In this document: in pieces, positions 1-7,580 of the stretch
How positions within the stretch are numbered: the first letter of the stretch is position 1
Layout of the letters: every line of letters starts with the position of its first letter
Assembly: GCA_019116445.1 (NCBI GenBank)
Contig: DXBP01000050.1
Location: forward strand, 1 to 64,000
DNA from: Candidatus Gemmiger excrementigallinarum
Lineage (GTDB): Bacteria; Bacillota; Clostridia; Oscillospirales; Ruminococcaceae
Length of the DNA stretch: 64,000 nucleotides
Direction of reading: 5' to 3'
The notes under the pieces: generated by a model
Database searches by the model: none
Told to the model about the DNA's origin: nothing
The model's input: the letters and a program-made list of their open reading frames with translations, nothing else
Program-made: the position numbers and the translations under genes

Positions 1-103
1 GTACGAATTATGAACCCAATAAATGTGTATATTCTAGTTGTAAGGCAAGCGTGATGCTATAGGAAACGTAGTACTACCATGAACATAGGGAGAGAAACGT
101 CAC

Positions 104-283
104 ATGAAAAGCAGTGAGAAAAAAGTAGTGAAATTAAAATCTGGTGAGAAAATTTTGATCTGTGGCAGTTACGATGATCAAACAATATATCTCGTCCGAG
201 TGCTGGAAGATAAGCTATTCGACTATAAATTTCTCTTGGTTAAGAAAGATGAAATAGTTTTTTGCGAGGATGAAGATCAGTAA
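104..283 (+). CDS. Small hypothetical protein, 59 aa
   Basis: An open frame of 59 codons starts at ATG 104 and ends at TAA 281-283. A plausible ribosome binding site (GGGAGAG, 88-94) lies about 9 bases upstream. The product is charged and mostly hydrophilic, beginning MKSSEKKVVKLKSGEKILI and ending in the acidic run CEDEDQ. No signal peptide, membrane segment or known motif is visible. Base composition is far more AT-rich than the genes from 1577 onward, which fits the view that the first 1.1 kb is foreign to the rest of the window. Function unknown. It could be chance, but the ribosome binding site and full-length frame make a real gene more likely. Confidence 0.4.
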   Translation: MKSSEKKVVKLKSGEKILICGSYDDQTIYLVRVLEDKLFDYKFLLVKKDEIVFCEDEDQ

Positions 284-312
284 AACCAAAGCGACGCCAG
301 TTTACAAGTACG

Positions 313-837
313 CTAATCGTTTGAAATAGCATAGAAAACTGGCTCCAATGTTTCTAGGATGGACTTGCCAGCGAAAGTGGATTTGAAACAAGATTTCAGA
401 TTATTAAAGTGGCGTTCTTGCTTTTCGCGGGCCTTTGGATCATGTGCCTTTAGATCCATGGTTATAGATGGATCGAAGTTCCACACTATATCGATCTTTT
501 CAATTGAAAATGACTCTTCAGAGCCAAAAGGAAATTCAAATCCTCCAGTAGCTTTTCGGTGTGTTACTAGTCTTGGGTTATGCTTCAATGTGTTATTGGC
601 GTATCTACAAGCGGAGATGATATTCTTAGGCAGGTTGATTTTATTAAACCGCTCAATATAGTCCATAGCCGCATGGATACTGGCGGCGAGATACGCGTCT
701 ACGTAGATGAAATTGCCCGTGGTATGCCCAGAAGAAGTATACTCGTGTACTGCACATTCTAGCTGCTTGTATACAATTAAAAAATTGCTTTTCAGAATTT
801 GCTTAGAGGTATCGGTCATGCCATTACTGTTTTGCAT
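313..837 (-). CDS. Hypothetical protein with an RYANNTLKHN motif
   Basis: A 174-residue soluble protein with no signal peptide or membrane segment. It looks helical in its first half and has a conserved-looking block near residue 78 (RYANNTLKHN), followed by GGFEFPFG and an IVW segment. This combination recalls a family of uncharacterised accessory proteins of Firmicutes. The Arg/His spacing is loosely like a HEPN motif but does not match it strictly. The upstream side holds ATTATA at 876-881, a -10 box on the minus strand. The gene lies in the low-GC left edge, separated from the tRNA-Asn locus by a strong bidirectional terminator. Function unknown; the start could also be the internal ATG at residue 7. 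Confidence 0.55.
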   Translation of the reverse strand: MQNSNGMTDTSKQILKSNFLIVYKQLECAVHEYTSSGHTTGNFIYVDAYLAASIHAAMDYIERFNKINLPKNIISACRYANNTLKHNPRLVTHRKATGGFEFPFGSEESFSIEKIDIVWNFDPSITMDLKAHDPKAREKQERHFNNLKSCFKSTFAGKSILETLEPVFYAISND

Positions 838-950
838 AAGTGAGTACCTTGGAACTTCAAGTAAATGTTTTTACTATTATACGACATAGCTTGATTGTTT
901 TCTAGGTATATTTCCACTAAGAATAAAGCGAATGAATTTACTAAAGCATC

Positions 951-990
951 AAAAAGCGAACGACAAAGCTATCTTTGCCGTTCGCTTTTT
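951..990. terminator. Bidirectional intrinsic terminator
   Basis: AAAAAGCGAACG and CGTTCGCTTTTT flank a short stem CAAAG/CTTTG with a tetraloop. The A-run and T-run on the two sides let it act on both strands. Confidence 0.75.
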
Positions 991-1065
991 AGTTATCCCA
1001 AACATAATAGATGTGGAGAAACAGAGAAACCGAGGAAACTTTATACTCTCCCCAAACAATATAAT

Positions 1066-1084
1066 TGATTAACAGTCAAGTGCT
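1066..1084. repeat. Partial copy of the tRNA-Asn anticodon arm
   Basis: TGATTAACAGTCA (1066-1078) followed by GTGCT (1080-1084) repeats 1224-1242 of the intact tRNA-Asn with one mismatch. A further 9 shared bases (AACCGAGGA, 1028-1036) lie upstream. This could be an attachment-site remnant or a decayed tRNA copy. Confidence 0.45.
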
Positions 1085-1151
1085 TGACGATTTTCCGGAA
1101 ATTGGGCGATTTTTTTAGGACGAAATCCTGCTGACCAAAAGCAAGACAAAA

Positions 1152-1187
1152 TAAAAAAGCGATAGAACGTGAAAGTTCTATCGCTTA
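1152..1187 (-). terminator. Terminator of tRNA-Asn transcript
   Basis: Stem AAGCGATAGAAC/GTTCTATCGCTT immediately 3' of the tRNA on the minus strand, followed by a T-run (the A-run on the plus strand at 1152-1158). Confidence 0.8.
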
Positions 1188-1188
1188 G

Positions 1189-1265
1189 TGGCTGCCCCTC
1201 TCGGACTTGAACCGAGGACACCCTGATTAACAGTCAGGTGCTCTAACCGACTGAGCTAAGGGGCA
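1189..1265 (-). tRNA. tRNA-Asn (anticodon GTT), CCA encoded
   Basis: On the minus strand the sequence folds as a full cloverleaf. It has a 7-bp acceptor stem TGCCCCT/AGGGGCA, a D arm with AGCTCAGTCGGTTAGAGCA, the anticodon arm CCTGA-CTGTTAA-TCAGG with anticodon GTT, and a T arm containing GGTTCAAGTCC. The 3' CCA is encoded. It lies in a transcription unit that starts at a strong promoter (1414-1442), passes a decayed tRNA (1350-1372) and ends at the 1152-1187 terminator. Confidence 0.97.
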
Positions 1266-1349
1266 ATATTTTCGTAGCTATGTCAAAAACGACATCTCGC
1301 CAACGATGTTAAGGAACTGATCTGGAACATTAACCTCGCATCAGCGGGA

Positions 1350-1372
1350 CTAACCAACTGAGCTATGGGGCA
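1350..1372 (-). pseudogene. Decayed tRNA, 5' half only
   Basis: The minus strand reads TGCCCCATAGCTCAGTTGG followed by TTAG, a normal acceptor 5' strand and D arm, preceded by ATAT as in the intact tRNA-Asn. After the D arm no anticodon arm or T arm can be found. It is most likely a tandem duplicate of the neighbouring tRNA that has lost its 3' half. Confidence 0.6.
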
Positions 1373-1413
1373 ATATCTTTTGTTTTGCTTACTGACCTCG
1401 CGTCAGCTTTATT

Positions 1414-1442
1414 ATTATAGCAACCGTGTTGCACTTTGTCAA
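1414..1442 (-). promoter_or_regulatory. Strong promoter of the tRNA unit
   Basis: On the minus strand, a consensus TTGACA (1442-1437), a 17-base spacer and TATAAT (1419-1414). Both hexamers are perfect, as expected for a stable-RNA promoter. Confidence 0.85.
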
Positions 1443-1509
1443 CGCTTTTTTTGAAATTTTTTCAATTTTTTTGCGGGGGCCGGGACCGGGGGCTTTCGGC
1501 AAAATCCGC

Positions 1510-1538
1510 TTGCGTTCCCCAGGGGCATGATTTATAAT
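1510..1538 (+). promoter_or_regulatory. Promoter of the FHA/ABC operon
   Basis: TTGCGT (1510-1515), a 17-base spacer and TATAAT (1533-1538), 38 bases before the first start codon. Confidence 0.7.
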
Positions 1539-1576
1539 GAAATTACTTATAGAAATTTGTCGGGGGATTGCGGCGT

Positions 1577-2929
1577 ATGGCAAAAATTGACGTCAACCAA
1601 TATATGGAACAGTGCGGTGTGCGCAAGGCGCGCTTCGGCGGGTACGAACCGGAGGATGTGCGCCAGGCATTGCGGGCCTTGTGCAGTGATTATGAGCAAA
1701 GTCTGGCCACCGCCAATGCCGAGACCCGCGCGGCCCGGCAGGAAAGCGAGGCCCTGCGGCGTCGCTGCCAGACGCTGTTGGGGCAGAACCAGAACCTGGC
1801 GGCGCAGAATGCGACGCTGGCGGGGCAGGCGGACAAGATCTCCCGGCGGCAGGATGATCTGGAAACGCGGTATTCCAAAGTGCAGGAGCGCAACCATTCG
1901 CTGACCGACCAGGTGGCGGTATTGCGGCTGAAAAACGGTGACCTGACCCGGGAAAACAAGGAACTGACTGACCGGGCCGAGGAGGCGGAGGCAGCCCTGC
2001 GCATCAAGGGCCGCGCCCACGATGAAGCCCGCCAGCAGGTGCTGAAAGAAAAGGACCAGGTCCTGGCGGGCGCCCATGCCGAGGCAGAGAAGATCCGCCG
2101 CCAGGCGCGGGCGGAAGCCGACGCCCTGCTGGCCGAAACCAACCGCAAGGCGGAAGCCATCGACCAGCTGGCCCGGGAACAGGCCATCAGCCAGGCACGC
2201 AAGATGGTGCAGGCCGCCACCGATGAAGCGCGGGAAATTCAGAACGCCCACCGGCTGCGGCTGCAGGACCTCAAGAGCCGCATTGCGGCCATGGAACAGC
2301 AGCGGAACAAGCTGATGGACTTTTTCAGCCAGATGATCGGGGAACTGCAGGAAGCACAGGACTATGCCCGGCAGAATACGCCGGTGGTGGATGCGGAGTA
2401 TGATGAGGACGTGACCGAAGTTTCGCCGGAGCCGCGGCTGGATTTGTCGGACAAGACGGTGGAGGCCGCTGCAGCGGCGCTGCCGGTCAGCGAGGAAACG
2501 GCCGAGGAGGCCCCTCAGAAAGACGAGGCCGTGAACTGTGTGGTGGCGCCCGGCCTGGACGAGGAAGAACCGGCGCCCCCGCGCACGGTAGAACTGGTGC
2601 CGGAGGAGGAAACTACCCCCTCGGCAGAGTATTTTGACACCGAACCCAAACAGCAGCCCAGCGACCCGCCGGAAATCGAGGTGCCGGGGGCGATCTTCTC
2701 CTATCCCATTCTGCGGCAGGAGGGCGAGCCCATCCTGGACGAAGAACCGCCGGCCCGCGGGCCCCATCAGCCGGTCATGCCCGATCTGAGCGATACCGGC
2801 GAAGACGACGAGGATGCCGACAGCGGGGACATCCAGCTGATTCCGGAGCGCAAACCCGAAGAAAATCCGCGCCGCCAAAAGGCGGTGGCTGCGCTGCGCG
2901 GCCTGCGCAGAAAGATGGCTCGTACTTAA
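1577..2929 (+). CDS. DivIVA-like coiled-coil protein
   Basis: A 450-residue cytoplasmic protein. The N-terminus (VRKARFGGYEPEDVRQALRAL) has the short helix-turn pattern seen in DivIVA/GpsB-type membrane-curvature proteins. Residues about 40-265 form a long heptad-rich coiled coil full of Ala, Glu, Arg and Gln. The tail is acidic and proline-rich before a basic end. ATG 1577 was chosen because GGGGG at 1562-1566 is well spaced from it; a TTG at 1568 in the same frame is too close. It is the first gene of an operon whose other products are FHA-domain and ABC proteins, with a 24-base gap to the next. It may act as a polar or septal scaffold for that system, but this is inference. The DivIVA relation is pattern-based. 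Confidence 0.6.
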   Translation: MAKIDVNQYMEQCGVRKARFGGYEPEDVRQALRALCSDYEQSLATANAETRAARQESEALRRRCQTLLGQNQNLAAQNATLAGQADKISRRQDDLETRYSKVQERNHSLTDQVAVLRLKNGDLTRENKELTDRAEEAEAALRIKGRAHDEARQQVLKEKDQVLAGAHAEAEKIRRQARAEADALLAETNRKAEAIDQLAREQAISQARKMVQAATDEAREIQNAHRLRLQDLKSRIAAMEQQRNKLMDFFSQMIGELQEAQDYARQNTPVVDAEYDEDVTEVSPEPRLDLSDKTVEAAAAALPVSEETAEEAPQKDEAVNCVVAPGLDEEEPAPPRTVELVPEEETTPSAEYFDTEPKQQPSDPPEIEVPGAIFSYPILRQEGEPILDEEPPARGPHQPVMPDLSDTGEDDEDADSGDIQLIPERKPEENPRRQKAVAALRGLRRKMART

Positions 2930-2953
2930 CCCATACAAAACGGGAGACGTTGC

Positions 2954-4675
2954 GTGAAAACTCTCAAATACACCCTGTCTGCGATCTGGATGCTGGTGCT
3001 GTGCCTGGCGGCCTGTCTGGCCGTTTCGGCCGAAACCACCACCGCCACCAGCGGTGCGGGCAGTTTCCGGGTAGAGCAGATCTATGTCAATGTGCCGGAG
3101 ATGGACGTCTTTTTCTATGCCCTGGACGCCAACGGCGATTCCTATACGCCGATGGTGGTGCAGGCAGCCGGTCTGGAACTGACCGTGGGTGACCACAGTC
3201 TGGATACCAGTTCGGTGGGCCAGGCGGACAGTCCGATCTGCTATCTGGTGGCACTGGACAACAGCGCCGACATCGACCCGGCGGATTTCCGGCAGATGCG
3301 CGGCGCTATATGGCAGCTCATCCGCAATAAAAAGGAAAACGACCAGATCGCCCTCTACACACTGGCAGGCGGTGCGACCTGCGTGCAGCAGGCTACTTCG
3401 GATGCCAACGCGCTGTATACGGCGCTGGCCGGCATCACCCAGTCCGACGGGCAGATGGACCTGACCGGCGCAGCCGGCAAGGTGGCCGCCGATATTCAGC
3501 AGGAATATCAGGCCCTGGCGCCGCGCAAGGCGGTGTTTGTTTGTACCGACGGCAAGCGTATCATCACCAACCCGGCGCTGCTGGCGGGCCTGCTCACCGA
3601 TGTGAGCAGCAAACTCAATGTGGCGATGTATACTTTTGTGGGCAGTGGCTCACCGGACACACTGGCCGTGTTGAATACCATGTCCGACGGGCGGATCATT
3701 CCCTGCAAAATGCGGGATATGGGCAGTGAACTGCTGGCCAAACAGGAACTGTTTGCCTCGGCGCTGGAACTGCGCACCGAAGTGCCGGAAAGCCTGTACG
3801 GTGAACGGCAGGAGATCGTCACGCTGTCGATTCCCAGCCTTGGCAGTGCGGTGCAAAGCACCTCCACGGTGTACATGGGCTTTCAGATGGAAAAACCCCA
3901 GGTCACCAAGGTGGAGGTACTGAACCGCAACACCCTGCGCCTGACGATGAATCAGGCCATCAACGCCAACGCTACCCGGCCACAGTTCTATCATGTGGTG
4001 AGCAATGACATCTGGAACTGGCATGTGCCGGTTAAAAAGGTGGAAGTCAGCGAGGATGGCCGTACCGTTACCCTGACGACCGCCAATCTCTATAAAGGTA
4101 CCTACCATGTGGCCTTGAATAAGGTATCCAGCCGGATGACGCCCGCCAACGTCAGCACCCTGCGGGAGGAAACGGATTTTACCATTGTGGTATGGCCGCG
4201 GGACAATGCATTTTATCTGGCCCGGTTCCGGCTGCCGCTGCTTCTGGCCGTCACGGTGCTGGCGGTGCTGGCGTTCCGGTGGCAAAGGCTGCGCCGCCGG
4301 GACCGTACCGCCGAACAGGCGGCCGAAGCCGAGCACCTGCTGGCCGGCAACGAAGAATCCGCGTCGCTGCCGCGGCGCTGGGTCACTTTGTTCTGGGCAC
4401 AGCGGGGGTCCATTGCCGAAAGCCGCTGGGCCGGCATGGTGGAAAGCAGCCTGATGCTGGGCAGCGATGCCGCGCAATGCGACCTTTGCCTGCCGGACCC
4501 CAAGATCCGGCCGCAGCACTGCCTGCTGTGTGTGCGGGGGGAAGCACTGCTGGTGCAGACCCTGGCACCGGAAGCGGCGGTTTTCGTCAATGGGGAACGC
4601 ATCGACGGGGAACACCGCCTGCAAAACAACGATACCCTGCGCCTAGGGCGCACGACGATCCGTCTGGTGCTGTGA
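2954..4675 (+). CDS. Membrane-anchored VWA-like protein with C-terminal FHA domain
   Basis: 573 residues starting at GTG 2954. Residues 1-26 are a signal peptide. Residues about 95-230 look like a von Willebrand A fold, but the metal site reads DNSAD (102-106), not the usual DxSxS. The middle part resembles beta-sandwich repeats. One membrane segment follows at about 425-443, flanked by an arginine-rich stretch. The cytoplasmic C-terminus (about 490-573) looks like an FHA domain, with a beta-rich core ending in NGERIDGEHRLQNNDTLRLG. The layout suggests an outside sensor or binder coupled to phosphothreonine recognition inside. It sits between the coiled-coil protein and a second FHA protein with gaps of about 25 bases, so the genes are co-transcribed. 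No kinase lies in the window. Confidence 0.7.
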   Translation: MKTLKYTLSAIWMLVLCLAACLAVSAETTTATSGAGSFRVEQIYVNVPEMDVFFYALDANGDSYTPMVVQAAGLELTVGDHSLDTSSVGQADSPICYLVALDNSADIDPADFRQMRGAIWQLIRNKKENDQIALYTLAGGATCVQQATSDANALYTALAGITQSDGQMDLTGAAGKVAADIQQEYQALAPRKAVFVCTDGKRIITNPALLAGLLTDVSSKLNVAMYTFVGSGSPDTLAVLNTMSDGRIIPCKMRDMGSELLAKQELFASALELRTEVPESLYGERQEIVTLSIPSLGSAVQSTSTVYMGFQMEKPQVTKVEVLNRNTLRLTMNQAINANATRPQFYHVVSNDIWNWHVPVKKVEVSEDGRTVTLTTANLYKGTYHVALNKVSSRMTPANVSTLREETDFTIVVWPRDNAFYLARFRLPLLLAVTVLAVLAFRWQRLRRRDRTAEQAAEAEHLLAGNEESASLPRRWVTLFWAQRGSIAESRWAGMVESSLMLGSDAAQCDLCLPDPKIRPQHCLLCVRGEALLVQTLAPEAAVFVNGERIDGEHRLQNNDTLRLGRTTIRLVL

Positions 4676-4700
4676 CCCGGCGTGAAAAGAGGATGCAACG

Positions 4701-5180
4701 ATGAAACTGACCAAATGTGAACAGGGACATTTCTACGACGGGGACAAATTCCCCGCCTGCCCTTACTGCAATACCGATCTGCAGACCGAAACAGCCATTG
4801 TACACACCAGTGAGGCCCCGACTGCCGCGGAGGCTGCCGCCCCCGATGGGCCGGTGGCGGGCTGGCTGGTGGTGCTGGACGGTCCGGCCCGGGGCCGGGA
4901 CCTGCGCCTGGGCGTGGGCCGCAGCTTTCTGGGGCTGGACGCCGCCGGTACGCCGGTGACCCTGAGCCCCGACGCCCCGCTGGGCGCCCGGCAGGCCGTG
5001 GTGGTCTATGATCCCGAAACCGATGCCTTTACGCTGCAGCCCGGCTCCTCCCAGGAACTGTGCTATCTGGCGGGGCAGGCCGTGTTGGAAGCCCAGCCCC
5101 TCACCGGTGGCGAAGAACTCAGGCTGGGGCAGTCCGCGCTGCGGTTCGTGCCCTTCTGCGGCAGCGGATTCCGTTGGTAA
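4701..5180 (+). CDS. Zinc-ribbon FHA-like protein
   Basis: A 159-residue soluble protein. The N-terminus has C6, H10, C20 and C23 (CEQGH then CPYC), a short metal-binding knuckle. After a linker, residues 55-155 have the beta-strand pattern of an FHA domain (GWLVVLDGPARGRDLRLGVG, then LRLGQSALRFVPF), though the usual phosphothreonine-binding Arg and Ser/His pair are weak or missing. It lies 25 bases after the VWA-FHA gene and 12 bases before the FHA-ABC gene. It may be an adaptor in the same signalling complex. FHA assignment comes from pattern and context only. Confidence 0.6.
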   Translation: MKLTKCEQGHFYDGDKFPACPYCNTDLQTETAIVHTSEAPTAAEAAAPDGPVAGWLVVLDGPARGRDLRLGVGRSFLGLDAAGTPVTLSPDAPLGARQAVVVYDPETDAFTLQPGSSQELCYLAGQAVLEAQPLTGGEELRLGQSALRFVPFCGSGFRW

Positions 5181-5192
5181 GGAGGTGCGCCC

Positions 5193-6722
5193 GTGCCCAG
5201 TGAGATCGTATTTCTGATCACCGAACAGCGCAACAAACAGCGCATCACGCTGCCGTCGGGCCGTGGTGCCTACCGCTTCGGGCGCAGCGCCCAGTGCGAG
5301 TATGTGCTGCGCCGCAACAATGTGGGGGACCGCCAGTTCACCATCGCCTGTACCGGCGACCAGTGGACGGTGACCGACGATTCCAGCGATTGCAATACCT
5401 GGTACAACAACCGCTACCTGACGGCAGGGGAAACCTGTGCCCTGCAGCCGGGGGACGTTATCGGGCTGAACACCGATGGCGATGCCGCTACCCAGGAGAT
5501 CACCTTCCGGGTGGAGGAGATCCGCAGCGTGCAGGATGCAGCCGCCGGTCCCCGGCAGGAACAGCCCGAGGATGCCGTGCTGCGGGAGGTGGACCTCCGC
5601 CGCAAAAAACGGGTGCTGATCGGCCGTGGGGATGACTGTGACATCAAGCTGGTCAGTGACCGTGTGTCCCGCCATCACTGTGAGGTCCTGTATAAGGATG
5701 GCCAGTTTGAGGTGCGGGACCTGGGCTCCACCAATGGCACCTATGTGGATGGTGTGCGCATCAGCCGCATGGCGCTGCGCAATGGCGCCGTCATCAACGT
5801 GCCCACCCAGGTGTTTGCCTTCACCGGTGGATTGCTGCACTACCATGAACACAAAAGCGGCATCAGTGTGCAGCTTCTGAACGTCTACAAGACCGTGCAG
5901 GACCGCAATACCGACAAACCCCTGAACATCGTGGACGGTACCAGTCTGGAAATTGAACCCAACAGCTTTGTGGTACTGGTGGGCGGGTCTGGCACCGGCA
6001 AATCCAGCCTGCTGACCTGCATCACCGGCACGGCTCCCTGCACGGCGGGCAGTGTGCGTTTTGATGGACTGGAAACCCGGGGCAACCGCAACGCCTTTGA
6101 TGCGGCACTGGGCTATGTGCCCCAGCGGGACATCATGCACGACAACCTGACCGTGGAACAGAGCCTGACCTTTACGGCCAAGCTGCGCATCGCCCACGAC
6201 GCCAGCAAGGCCGAGATCGCCACGGCGGTGGCCCATGCCATCGAGGCCGTGGACCTGACGGGGCGGGAAAAAACGCTGATCTCCCAGCTTTCCGGTGGGC
6301 AGAAAAAGCGTGTGTCCATTGCCATGGAACTGCTGGCCAGCCCGCGCCTGCTGATTCTGGACGAACCCACCAGCGGGCTTTCCCCGGACCTGGACCGCAG
6401 CATGATGGAACTGTGCCGCAAACTCAGCCACCAGAACTGTACGGTGCTCATGGTCACCCACAATATGTCCAATATCAACCTCTGCGACAAAATCGCCTTT
6501 TTGGGTGTGGGCGGCGTGCTGTGCTACTACGGCCCGCCGGAAAACCTGAACACCTATTTTGATGTAGAACTTACCAGCGATATTTTTGAAAAACTTCGGG
6601 TACCGGAGCTGGTAGAACAGTACCGCTGCCAGTACTTTACCACACCGGAGTTCAACCGCCTGGCGGCAGCCTGGCCCGAGGCAGCAAAGGAGGCGGACAA
6701 GCGATGCAACCAAGCGAAGTGA
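5193..6722 (+). CDS. ABC transporter ATPase with two N-terminal FHA domains
   Basis: 509 residues starting at GTG 5193. Residues about 15-100 form a first, divergent FHA domain. Residues about 135-220 form a canonical one with IGRGDDCDI, SRHH and STNGTYVDG. The nucleotide-binding domain follows, with Walker A GGSGTGKSS (264-272), signature LSGGQKKR (366-373) and Walker B LLILDEP (386-392). The end (GVLCYYGPPENLNTYF) is typical of ABCG-type ATPases. It overlaps the permease gene by 19 bases, so the two are translationally coupled. FHA domains bind phosphothreonine, so transport is probably switched by Ser/Thr phosphorylation. The nearest known design is mycobacterial Rv1747, where FHA-FHA-NBD and membrane domain are one chain; here the membrane domain is separate. 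Confidence 0.9.
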   Translation: MPSEIVFLITEQRNKQRITLPSGRGAYRFGRSAQCEYVLRRNNVGDRQFTIACTGDQWTVTDDSSDCNTWYNNRYLTAGETCALQPGDVIGLNTDGDAATQEITFRVEEIRSVQDAAAGPRQEQPEDAVLREVDLRRKKRVLIGRGDDCDIKLVSDRVSRHHCEVLYKDGQFEVRDLGSTNGTYVDGVRISRMALRNGAVINVPTQVFAFTGGLLHYHEHKSGISVQLLNVYKTVQDRNTDKPLNIVDGTSLEIEPNSFVVLVGGSGTGKSSLLTCITGTAPCTAGSVRFDGLETRGNRNAFDAALGYVPQRDIMHDNLTVEQSLTFTAKLRIAHDASKAEIATAVAHAIEAVDLTGREKTLISQLSGGQKKRVSIAMELLASPRLLILDEPTSGLSPDLDRSMMELCRKLSHQNCTVLMVTHNMSNINLCDKIAFLGVGGVLCYYGPPENLNTYFDVELTSDIFEKLRVPELVEQYRCQYFTTPEFNRLAAAWPEAAKEADKRCNQAK

Positions 6723-7537
6723 TGAAATTCCTGCGTCAGTTCACGGTGCTGGTACAGCGCAATCTGCGCCTGATCTGGAACGATAAACTCCTGCTGGCCA
6801 GTCTGGTGCTGCAGGCGCCGTTTATGGTGTTTGTCATCAAACTGGTGGTGGACCCCAACTGCTTCACCTCCAACCTGGTGAACGTGGGCAGCCGCACAGC
6901 GCTGTTTATCCTCAGTGCCATGGCGGCCTTTATGGGAACGCTGAACTCCTACCGGGAAATCTGCAAGGAGCGGGACATCATCCTCCGGGAAGCCTCGGTG
7001 GGGGTGAACCTGCTGGCGGTGGTACTCAGCAAAGCCTTTGTGCTGCTGGTCGTCGAAATCGTGCAGGCGGCCATCCTTACGTTTGGCTTTGTCAATGTGG
7101 TGCACATCCCGCAGAACCATCTGCTGTTTGAAACCAACCTCGAAATTTTTGTCACCGTGCTGCTTATGCTCTTTGCCTCCAGCGCCACCGGACTGCTGGT
7201 GTCCGCAATCTTCAAAAGCGGCGAAACGGCGATTTTGGTGGTCCTGGTCATCATGATCGGCCAGGTGGTCTTCAGCGGCATCATGTTCAACCTCACCGGG
7301 GTGGCCAACTCCATTGCCACCATCATCGTCTGCCGCTGGGGCATGGGCGCGCTGGGCGCTTCCACCGATCTGAACAGCCGTCTGGCCTGGCTCAAGGCGG
7401 GCTTCGATGGCCCTATGTATGACGCGACCATCGCCAACCTGCTCCACTGCTGGCAGATGCTGGGGCTCATCTCGGTGGTTTGCATCGTCGCCGCCTGGCT
7501 GGTGCTGCAGATCTCCTTTGACCGTAAAAAAGCATAA
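6704..7537 (+). CDS. ABC-2 type permease, partner of the FHA-ABC ATPase
   Basis: A 277-residue integral membrane protein with about six membrane segments. It opens with QFTVLVQRNLRLIWNDKLLL, the amphipathic entry helix usual in ABCG/ABC-2 permeases. The long second half contains hydrophobic stretches near residues 105-160 and 185-275. The start ATG 6704 lies inside the end of the ATPase gene. It is the last gene of the operon and is followed at once by a strong hairpin terminator. Together with the FHA-ABC protein it forms a complete exporter. The substrate is unknown; the ABCG subtype suggests a lipid, glycolipid or cell-envelope component. Confidence 0.85.
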   Translation: MQPSEVMKFLRQFTVLVQRNLRLIWNDKLLLASLVLQAPFMVFVIKLVVDPNCFTSNLVNVGSRTALFILSAMAAFMGTLNSYREICKERDIILREASVGVNLLAVVLSKAFVLLVVEIVQAAILTFGFVNVVHIPQNHLLFETNLEIFVTVLLMLFASSATGLLVSAIFKSGETAILVVLVIMIGQVVFSGIMFNLTGVANSIATIIVCRWGMGALGASTDLNSRLAWLKAGFDGPMYDATIANLLHCWQMLGLISVVCIVAAWLVLQISFDRKKA

Positions 7538-7539
7538 AC

Positions 7540-7575
7540 AACGCCCCGTCCGGCAGGACGGGGCGTTGCTCGTTT
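7540..7575. terminator. Terminator between converging operons
   Basis: Stem ACGCCCCGTCC/GGACGGGGCGT with loop GGCA at 7540-7566, followed by a short T-rich tail. It lies between the converging genes at 7537 and 7581 and may serve both. Confidence 0.75.
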
Positions 7576-7580
7576 CTGTT

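Larger units (their letters stand above)
838..1188. other. AT-rich intergenic stretch between accessory gene and tRNA-Asn
   Basis: No coding frame is supported here. The stretch holds a bidirectional terminator (951-990), a partial copy of the tRNA-Asn anticodon arm (1066-1084) and the tRNA terminator (1152-1187). Confidence 0.6.

Noticed and set aside
1-54. Open frame from the window edge to TGA 52-54
   Set aside because: Only 17 codons are visible; it may be the end of a gene, but nothing supports it.
1547-3196. 549-codon open frame on the minus strand
   Set aside because: It lies opposite a well-supported plus-strand operon, has no ribosome binding site and its product is a His/Gly/Arg-rich shadow with no domain.
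4587-6713. 708-codon minus-strand frame
   Set aside because: Opposite three FHA-related genes with clear motifs; shadow.
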